This document shows, one piece after another, positions 7,408-12,080 of a DNA stretch of 13,880 nucleotides. Location: positions 1 to 13,880 of the forward strand of contig JAGGTO010000010.1 in the NCBI GenBank assembly GCA_021163705.1, given 5' to 3'. The notes beneath the pieces were generated by a model. It saw only the letters and a program-made list of their open reading frames with translations, made no database searches and was not told the origin of the DNA. Position numbers and translations under genes: made by a program. Origin of the DNA: Thermoplasmata archaeon. Lineage in GTDB: Archaea; Thermoplasmatota; Thermoplasmata; Thermoplasmatales; Aciduliprofundaceae. Within the stretch, counting starts at the first letter, position 1; each line of letters starts with the position of its first letter.

Positions 7408-8210
7408 AGATTTTTATCGATACCGCAAATTTAAGTGAGATAAGGGAGGCAATTTCCTGGGGGATAGTGGATGGCGTGACCACAAATCCCTCCCTGATAA
7501 GAAAGGCTGTGGAAAGTGAAAAGAAGGATATGAGTCTGGAAGAATATGTTAGAGAGATATTGAAGAGTGCGGGAGAAAACAGGCCCGTGAGCTTAGAAGT
7601 AATGGGATTAAAAGCTGAGGATATGATCAGGGAGGCAGAGATTCTCTATGACAAATTCAATTCTGTGGCAAATAATGTTGTGATAAAGATACCCATAAAT
7701 ACATATGCAGGATACTATGAGGGCCTTAAGGCAATTAAAAGATTGAGCGAGGAGGGGATACCTGTAAACTGTACCTTGGTTATGACTCCAGAGCAAGCTC
7801 TATTGGCGGCAAAGGCCGGAGCGAGATATGTAAGTCCCTTTGCAGGGAGAATAGATGATTATCTTCGTGAAACAAAGCTTGGAATGAAGAGAGGCGTGGA
7901 CTTTCAGAAGGGTGACTATTATCCCTGGGATGGAAAGGGTGTGGACGATAACGGGATAAGAAGCGGTGCAGATTTGGTGGAGAAGACCGTTATGATTCTG
8001 GAGAATTATGACTATGAGACAGAAGTTATAGCCTCAAGCATTCGCAACGCTAGGCAGGTGAGAGAAGTTGCCATGGTAGGGGTGCATATTGCAACAATAC
8101 CATTCAAGGTTCTTGAGGAGATGCTGTTACATCCAAAAACAGAAGAAGGCGTGAAGAAATTCAGCGAAGATGCAGAGAAGGCGGGGTACCGAGAGCTATT
8201 CAGACACTAA
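7404..8210 (+). CDS. tal: Transaldolase (TalC/MipB-like family) with an insertion
   Basis: A class I aldolase-type transaldolase of 268 residues. The N-terminus MKIFIDTANLSEI and GIVDGVTTNPSLI (20-32) are family hallmarks; K95 in NNVVIKIP (90-97) is the Schiff-base lysine; NCTLVMTPEQALLAAKAGA (122-140), YVSPFAGRIDD (142-152) and VIASSIRNARQV (208-219) follow. It moves a dihydroxyacetone unit between sugar phosphates, or may act as fructose-6-phosphate aldolase. TalC/MipB proteins are usually about 215-225 residues; the extra length is mostly a stretch at about 153-187, rich in charged and aromatic residues (GVDFQKGDYYPWDGK). A strong GGAGGTGA (7392-7399) precedes the ATG, which overlaps the transketolase C stop. 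Third gene of a pentose phosphate operon. Confidence 0.9.
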   Translation: MKIFIDTANLSEIREAISWGIVDGVTTNPSLIRKAVESEKKDMSLEEYVREILKSAGENRPVSLEVMGLKAEDMIREAEILYDKFNSVANNVVIKIPINTYAGYYEGLKAIKRLSEEGIPVNCTLVMTPEQALLAAKAGARYVSPFAGRIDDYLRETKLGMKRGVDFQKGDYYPWDGKGVDDNGIRSGADLVEKTVMILENYDYETEVIASSIRNARQVREVAMVGVHIATIPFKVLEEMLLHPKTEEGVKKFSEDAEKAGYRELFRH

Positions 8211-8230
8211 AATTTGAAGGCTAAAATTTT
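8207..8230. repeat. Short direct repeat and T-rich stretch after transaldolase
   Basis: CTAAAATTT occurs at 8207-8215 and again at 8221-8229, the first copy covering the transaldolase stop codon. The copies are also nearly self-complementary (AAAATTT/AAATTTT). The second runs into the T-rich stretch that becomes the ferredoxin TATA box. It may end the upstream transcript, or may simply be AT-rich spacer. Confidence 0.25.
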
Positions 8231-8237
8231 TATATTT
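8229..8237 (+). promoter_or_regulatory. TATA box for the ferredoxin gene
   Basis: TTTATATTT lies about 33 nt before the preferred ATG at 8266 and about 21 nt before the alternative ATG at 8254. A start of transcription around 8258 would leave a very short leader before 8266. The gene thus likely has its own promoter, separate from the transaldolase operon. Confidence 0.5.
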
Positions 8238-8265
8238 TCTCACAATTCCCACAATGGTGATAAAA

Positions 8266-8472
8266 ATGGGAAAATGGAAAGTCACGGTAGATAGAGATGC
8301 GTGCATTGGTGATGGAATCTGTGCCAGTCTGTGTCCAGATGTATTCGAGATGGATGACGAGGGAAAGAGCGTGGTCATAAAAGAAGTCATTGGCGATGAT
8401 CTCTACGATTGCGTCCAGGAAGCAGTGGATTCCTGTCCTGTGAGCTGCATAACGCTGGAGCAGGTAGAATAA
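8266..8472 (+). CDS. fdx: Single-cluster ferredoxin with Asp in place of the second Cys ligand
   Basis: A 68-residue soluble electron carrier very close in pattern to Pyrococcus furiosus ferredoxin. The cluster motif is CIGDGICASLCPD: C13, D16, C19 and later C57 are the expected ligands, with D16 replacing the usual cysteine. C23 and C49 match the two cysteines that form a disulfide in the Pyrococcus protein. An additional C61 (PVSC) is present. Such a ferredoxin holds a [4Fe-4S] cluster that can lose one iron to become [3Fe-4S]. It is a plausible electron acceptor for the POR complex encoded nearby. An in-frame ATG at 8254 would add MVIK; GGTGAT (8256-8261) sits 4 nt before 8266 and the N-terminus MGKWKVTVD aligns with the family, so 8266 is preferred. 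Confidence 0.9.
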   Translation: MGKWKVTVDRDACIGDGICASLCPDVFEMDDEGKSVVIKEVIGDDLYDCVQEAVDSCPVSCITLEQVE

Positions 8473-8479
8473 TTTTGAC

Positions 8480-8494
8480 GATAAATTTATTATC
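8480..8494. promoter_or_regulatory. Promoter of the HTH-ACT regulator with overlapping inverted repeat
   Basis: AATTTATTA (8484-8492) is a TATA-like element about 27 nt before the ATG at 8516, again without a ribosome site. The same stretch forms GATAA-ATTTA-TTATC, an inverted repeat with 5-bp arms directly over the TATA box. It could be a site for repression, including autoregulation by the encoded protein. Short repeats in AT-rich DNA may arise by chance. Confidence 0.35.
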
Positions 8495-8509
8495 CTTTCA
8501 TACTTCTCC

Positions 8510-8515
8510 TTTTTT
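8510..8515 (+). terminator. Possible T-run terminator after the ferredoxin gene
   Basis: Six T's (following CTTCTCC) lie about 40 nt after the ferredoxin stop and directly before the next ATG. Archaeal RNA polymerase can terminate at such T-runs without a hairpin. The run lies in the expected transcription-start zone of the next gene, so its role is uncertain. Confidence 0.25.
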
Positions 8516-9091
8516 ATGCTTCTAATTGTGGAAGAATACTTTAAAAACTTTCCTGCTAGGAAAAGAGTGGCTGAGCTTTTAATCACCCTAGGGATCTCCA
8601 TTAAAAATTCCAAGCTTTATCTGGGGGATGTGAATGTATCAATAAACGCTGTGGCTGATGCTGCAAATGTAAATCGAAAGATTGTTTATCACACCATAGA
8701 ATATATTGAGAAAACATATGAGCTCAGAAGCATATTTGAGAGAATAAAACCCCACATGAGTCTGAGAGATGTGGCCCCTGTAATGGGATGGGAGGTGCTG
8801 GAGGTAACCTTTAAAAAGGGAAAATTTGGCTGTGCTCTGGAAAGAATCTTCAAAATAATAAGTGAGAAATCATGTGAGATAAGGCAGATAATAGGAGAAA
8901 GAGAGCTCATTGATAAGAGTCATCTCACAATAATTTTCGAGAGGCCTATAGATATGAATGTACTGAGCGAAATTAAAGAGATTGAAGGCGTGGATACCCT
9001 CACACTCCATACATCTGAAATAGATAAGAAAAAAATAGTGTGCAGTTTTTGCAAGGTGAAATACTGTCCCAGAAAAGTTTCATTTAAGTAG
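8516..9091 (+). CDS. Predicted regulator with HTH and ACT-like domains (COG2150-like)
   Basis: A 191-residue protein. Residues about 12-66 look like a helix-turn-helix: ARKRVAELLITLGISI, then VSINAVADAANVNRKIVYHTIEYI, where AVADAANVNRKIV fits the turn and recognition helix. Residues about 92-168 have the beta-alpha-beta pattern of an ACT-like fold (WEVLEVTFKKGKFG, a helix, then a second half with LTIIFERPI and VDTLTLHTS). This arrangement matches archaeal proteins annotated as predicted regulators of amino acid metabolism with an ACT domain. The tail has C176, C179 and C184 (CSFCKVKYCP), possibly binding metal or a redox centre. It has its own promoter and overlaps the end of the convergent sufB-like gene by 12 nt. 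Ligand and targets are unknown. Confidence 0.7.
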   Translation: MLLIVEEYFKNFPARKRVAELLITLGISIKNSKLYLGDVNVSINAVADAANVNRKIVYHTIEYIEKTYELRSIFERIKPHMSLRDVAPVMGWEVLEVTFKKGKFGCALERIFKIISEKSCEIRQIIGERELIDKSHLTIIFERPIDMNVLSEIKEIEGVDTLTLHTSEIDKKKIVCSFCKVKYCPRKVSFK

Positions 9092-10030
9092 ACCACTCAC
9101 TATCACATCTATTGCCTCCTCCTCTGTCAATCCCCTCGTCATAAGAGTAATAAGCTGTTTTTTATCCACACTCCCTATAGCAGCTTCATGTGTTACCTTT
9201 GCCTTTGGATTCTTTCCTATCACTATGGGGGAAGCTTCTGCCTGTGCATCATCCATTATAATTTCTGTACAATCCACATGTCCCTTGGAATACTCTCCCA
9301 ATCCCACAGTTTTTCCTATGACAAAACTTTTTGCGCGATTTCTAAGAGCCATTCTCGTTTTTATTACACCCGAGGAATGGGCACCCTCAAGAATTATGCT
9401 CTCATTTGTATGAATTTCATCATCCTCTCTTGCATAAATTTTGGTTATAAGCATACTCTTTGCATTTTTTTCCAAATGCACTTCATAATCAATATCAATA
9501 TATCCTGCCCTTCCACTTTTTAACAGAAATGAGGAATTGTACTCTCCACCTTCCTTAACTCTTGCAACAGTTTTGGGTATAACCTTGACGCCTCCACTCT
9601 TTCCATGAAAATGCGTCTCCTCATATTCAATTTTGGCATTCCTCTCCACAATAATCCGGGAATCCATGATATGCTCAATTCTCAGGGCATTTGGAAATAT
9701 GCAATGTGCTATGAACCTCACCGCGCTGTCCTCCTCGGCTACTATTTCGCTCTTTATAATTTGTTTCCCTTCCCTGGGAAGCATGCCAAAGCAAAGATGC
9801 ACAGGATTCTTCGCTTTATATCCCCTTTTTACTGTTATTCTAGCATAAACTCCATTCTCAATCCTTTCAGTTTCTATTATTATCCCCTCGGTGCTATTTT
9901 TGGCCAGAACCTTATCTCCATTTATAACCATGGATGCATATTCCTTTGAAATAAGGGCATGGGAATTACCTCCTGAAGCTTCATAGTACTTAACCAGTGA
10001 TTCATATTCTTTTTTAATAATCTCATCCAT
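9080..10030 (-). CDS. sufB: Fe-S cluster scaffold, short SufB (SmsB-like)
   Basis: A 316-residue SufB/SufD-family beta-helix protein, shorter than the 400-480 residues of bacterial SufB. The C-terminal core is clear: SKGHVDCTEIIMDD (248-261), KVTHEAAIG (278-286) and LMTRGLTEEEAIDVIVSGL (296-314). From memory of the E. coli SufB sequence, C254 lines up with the essential C405, and E282 in HEAA with E434. No separate SufD is present, so a homodimer bound to two SufC subunits is the likely scaffold, as in the archaeal minimal SUF-like (SMS) system. It follows sufC after 4 nt; AGGTGA covering the sufC stop is its ribosome site. The role is assembly and transfer of Fe-S clusters in the cytoplasm. 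Confidence 0.88.
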   Translation of the reverse strand: MDEIIKKEYESLVKYYEASGGNSHALISKEYASMVINGDKVLAKNSTEGIIIETERIENGVYARITVKRGYKAKNPVHLCFGMLPREGKQIIKSEIVAEEDSAVRFIAHCIFPNALRIEHIMDSRIIVERNAKIEYEETHFHGKSGGVKVIPKTVARVKEGGEYNSSFLLKSGRAGYIDIDYEVHLEKNAKSMLITKIYAREDDEIHTNESIILEGAHSSGVIKTRMALRNRAKSFVIGKTVGLGEYSKGHVDCTEIIMDDAQAEASPIVIGKNPKAKVTHEAAIGSVDKKQLITLMTRGLTEEEAIDVIVSGLLK

Positions 10031-10034
10031 ATTC

Positions 10035-10721
10035 TCACCTCTTAAGTGGACACGGGGAATATTTGAATAGCTTTTTTATTTCCTCTCTATCCCCAGTCTT
10101 AGCAACTTTACCAGAACATATAATCGTTGCTCTATCTGCAATGTTTATCATGTCTTCACTATGCGTTATTAAGAGTACACTGCACCCCATCTCTTTCATC
10201 CTTAGAATTACATTGGATATCTGCTTGAAAGAAAGAATATCTATACCACTATCTGGTTCATCTAAGATGGCAAGCCTGGGTTTCATCAAAAGCACAGATG
10301 CGAGCTCTATTCTCTTCCTCTCACCCCCACTCAAATTATCCCCGATTTCCTGGAAAAGTATGCTATAGGGCAGACCAACAGTTTTAACTGCCTCCTTTAT
10401 CTTGCCCATATCCTTCTCCCTTGAACTGAGCATCAGATAGTCCTTAACAAGTAATCCTTCAAATCTCGCAGGCTCCTGAAAAGCCAGGGTTATTCCCCTT
10501 CGAGCCCTCTCCCAGATGGGGAGATGTGTGATATCTTCTCCCAGAAATACTATCTTTCCCTTTGAGGGATATATCCCCATTATTGCATGGGCAAGCGTTG
10601 TTTTACCAGAGCCATTGACACCTAAAAGAACATGAACCTCCCTTTCTCCAATCTCCAGACTTACATCCCTCACTATTGGAATACCATCTCGAATAACGGT
10701 CAAATTCTCTATTCTTAACAT
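10035..10721 (-). CDS. sufC: Fe-S cluster assembly ATPase SufC (SmsC-like)
   Basis: A 228-residue ABC-type ATPase without membrane segments. Motifs in order: Walker A GVNGSGKT (34-41), Q-loop Q82 in LAFQEP, signature LSGGERKRIEL (130-140), Walker B AILDEPDSGID (151-161), and the switch histidine H187 in LLITHSEDM. The signature and D-loop (DEPDSGIDI) are those of SufC rather than of transport ATPases. It drives conformational change in the SufB scaffold during cluster building. First gene of a two-gene sufC-sufB operon with a TATA box 25 nt before the ATG. No sufS, sufU or sufE lies beside it, consistent with the archaeal minimal system that may use sulfide directly. Confidence 0.93.
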   Translation of the reverse strand: MLRIENLTVIRDGIPIVRDVSLEIGEREVHVLLGVNGSGKTTLAHAIMGIYPSKGKIVFLGEDITHLPIWERARRGITLAFQEPARFEGLLVKDYLMLSSREKDMGKIKEAVKTVGLPYSILFQEIGDNLSGGERKRIELASVLLMKPRLAILDEPDSGIDILSFKQISNVILRMKEMGCSVLLITHSEDMINIADRATIICSGKVAKTGDREEIKKLFKYSPCPLKR

Positions 10722-10742
10722 CGATGCTTACATTTGCATTCC

Positions 10743-10750
10743 ATATAAAT
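10743..10750 (-). promoter_or_regulatory. TATA box for sufC-sufB
   Basis: On the minus strand this reads ATTTATAT, centred about 25 nt before the sufC ATG at 10721, preceded by CCCAAAAATA that could serve as BRE. No ribosome site precedes the ATG, so a leaderless transcript is likely. Confidence 0.55.
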
Positions 10751-10781
10751 TATTTTTGGGACAAATGTGTGTATTATGGGA

Positions 10782-10797
10782 TTTAGATGCCCCTAAA
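10782..10797. promoter_or_regulatory. Candidate metal-regulator (DtxR/MDR1-like) operator
   Basis: TTTAGA-TGCC-CCTAAA is a 16-bp interrupted palindrome with one mismatch to TTTAGG-N4-CCTAAA, the general form of sites used by DtxR-family metal-dependent repressors. It lies between the sufC TATA box (10743-10750) and the TATA box of the divergent Zn-ribbon gene (10835-10843), about 32 bp from the first. Iron-linked control of sufCB would make sense, but the match is only by pattern and the regulator is not in the window. Confidence 0.3.
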
Positions 10798-10834
10798 AAT
10801 TAATATCCATTTTCTTCTCAAGGGTTCACCGATG

Positions 10835-10843
10835 AATATAAAT
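10835..10843 (+). promoter_or_regulatory. TATA box for the Zn-ribbon/coaD operon
   Basis: AATATAAAT is centred about 27 nt before an ATG at 10867, the distance expected for a leaderless transcript. This supports ATG 10867 over the TTG at 10846, which would lie too close to the TATA box to be inside the transcript. Confidence 0.5.
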
Positions 10844-10866
10844 GCTTGGAGAGCATATCTAATTTC

Positions 10867-11124
10867 ATGGACGATATCACTCAACAAATTGAAGAGCTAA
10901 AGCTGGAAATAGAAAAATTAAGGGAGGAGATAAAGAACATACCTCCGCATAAGCACTGTGTAAACTGTGGAATATCCATACCTCCAGACAAAGATTTCTG
11001 CTCCAAGAAATGTGAGGAAGAATGGAATAGAATGGTGAAGAAAAAGAAGAATATAACCTACTTCTGGCTCCTCTTGATGGGCATCCTGCTTCTAATTCTC
11101 CTTGTTACCTCGGGAGGATTATGA
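10867..11124 (+). CDS. Tail-anchored Zn-ribbon protein, DUF2116-like
   Basis: A small membrane protein of 85 residues, function unknown. In order: a short coiled coil (about 3-25, DITQQIEELKLEIEKLREEI), a zinc-ribbon-like CVNCG...FCSKKC with C31, C34, C45 and C49, a basic stretch KKKK (58-61), and one hydrophobic segment to the C-terminus (about 63-82, rich in L and I). The layout matches archaeal DUF2116 (COG4068) proteins, with the ribbon presumably on the cytoplasmic side and the tail in the membrane. A TTG at 10846 would add seven residues, but the TATA position favours 10867. The stop overlaps the coaD start (ATGA), so the two are translationally coupled. Confidence 0.78.
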   Translation: MDDITQQIEELKLEIEKLREEIKNIPPHKHCVNCGISIPPDKDFCSKKCEEEWNRMVKKKKNITYFWLLLMGILLLILLVTSGGL

Positions 11125-12080
11125 TTCGAGTTGTGGTTGGTGGAACATTCGAGTATCTGCATCGCGGGCATAGAGAACTGCTAAAAAAGGCCTTTGACAC
11201 TGGAGACTATGTATTCATTGGCATAACCTCCGATGAGTTTAAGGATAAATGCAGGATAAGATTTGAAGAAAGAAAAAGAAGAGTTGAATCCTTTGTAAAA
11301 AAGTTTGAAAAGGAGTATAAAATTGAGAAAATTGAAGATAGATACGGCCCCACACTGGATGAGGATTTTGACATAATTGTTGTCTCCAAAGAAACAAGAA
11401 AAACCGCTGAGGAGATAAATGAGCTTCGGAGGAAAAGAGGATTGAGACCCATAAATATTGTTGAAATACCCCTAATTTTTGCTGAGGATCTTATGCCCAT
11501 ATCATCTCGAAGAATAAGGGATGGAGAGATAGACGAAGAAGGGAGGAGATTAAAACCCCTGATTGTTAATGTTGGCTCAGAGAACCCCTCAAAAATAAGA
11601 GCAGTGGAGAAGGTTTTCTCTCAAATTTTCAAATTTAATATCATCGTTAAAGGTGTGAAGGTTGATCCTCAGGTTCCTCCTCAGCCACTGGAGGAAGAAA
11701 CTATAAAAGGTGCCATAAACCGTGCTAAAAAAGCCCTTGGCAATGGAGATTATGGAGTGGGCATAGAGGCAGGTCTCTTCTGGAATGAAGAAGTTAAAGA
11801 ATATTTTGATAAAGCATTTTGCGCCATAGTGGACGAATATGGTCATATAACTTATGGATATTCCGGGGGTTTTGTTTACCCCCCACAGGTTATAGAGATG
11901 GTTAAGAAGGGCATGGAGGTAGGTGAGGCCATAGAGATACTTTCAGAAATTAAAGATATAAAGAAAAAAATGGGAGCCATTGGATTTCTCAGCAAAGGAT
12001 TGATCGAGCGGGCAGATTTCAATGCTCAGGCAGTTCTCATGGCCATGATTCCTCGAATTAGCCCCGATCTCTACTTCTAA
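11121..12080 (+). CDS. coaD: Phosphopantetheine adenylyltransferase fused to DUF84 NTP phosphatase
   Basis: A two-domain protein of 319 residues. Residues 1 to about 145 are an archaeal-type nucleotidyltransferase: GGTFEYLHRGH (7-17) with the HxGH ATP site, ITSDEF (35-40) and ISSRRIRDGEI (127-137, the ISSxxIR motif). This half joins 4'-phosphopantetheine with ATP to make dephospho-CoA. Residues about 147-319 match the inosine/xanthosine triphosphatase (YjjX/DUF84) family: VGSENPSKIRAVEKVF (151-166), VPPQPLEEETIKGAINRAK (185-203), GIEAGLF (214-220) and MGAIGFLSKG (284-293), which removes non-standard purine NTPs. Such fusions are known in Thermoplasmata-type archaea. GGGAGG lies 3 nt before the ATG, which overlaps the DUF2116 stop. 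The last 23 nt overlap the convergent propeller gene. Confidence 0.9.
   Translation: MIRVVVGGTFEYLHRGHRELLKKAFDTGDYVFIGITSDEFKDKCRIRFEERKRRVESFVKKFEKEYKIEKIEDRYGPTLDEDFDIIVVSKETRKTAEEINELRRKRGLRPINIVEIPLIFAEDLMPISSRRIRDGEIDEEGRRLKPLIVNVGSENPSKIRAVEKVFSQIFKFNIIVKGVKVDPQVPPQPLEEETIKGAINRAKKALGNGDYGVGIEAGLFWNEEVKEYFDKAFCAIVDEYGHITYGYSGGFVYPPQVIEMVKKGMEVGEAIEILSEIKDIKKKMGAIGFLSKGLIERADFNAQAVLMAMIPRISPDLYF

Noticed and set aside
8211..8265. Possible riboswitch or small RNA before ferredoxin
   Set aside because: Only AT-rich repeats and a TATA box are visible; there is no stable stem or conserved core.
8230..8613. 127-codon open frame on the - strand over the ferredoxin gene
   Set aside because: It would cover the promoter and whole of a clearly conserved ferredoxin and the start of the regulator; no domain seen.
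10832..10900. A 22-codon frame starting ATG at 10832 before the Zn-ribbon gene
   Set aside because: It overlaps the TATA element and the real coding start in another frame and has no ribosome site or recognisable product; a leader peptide is not supported.
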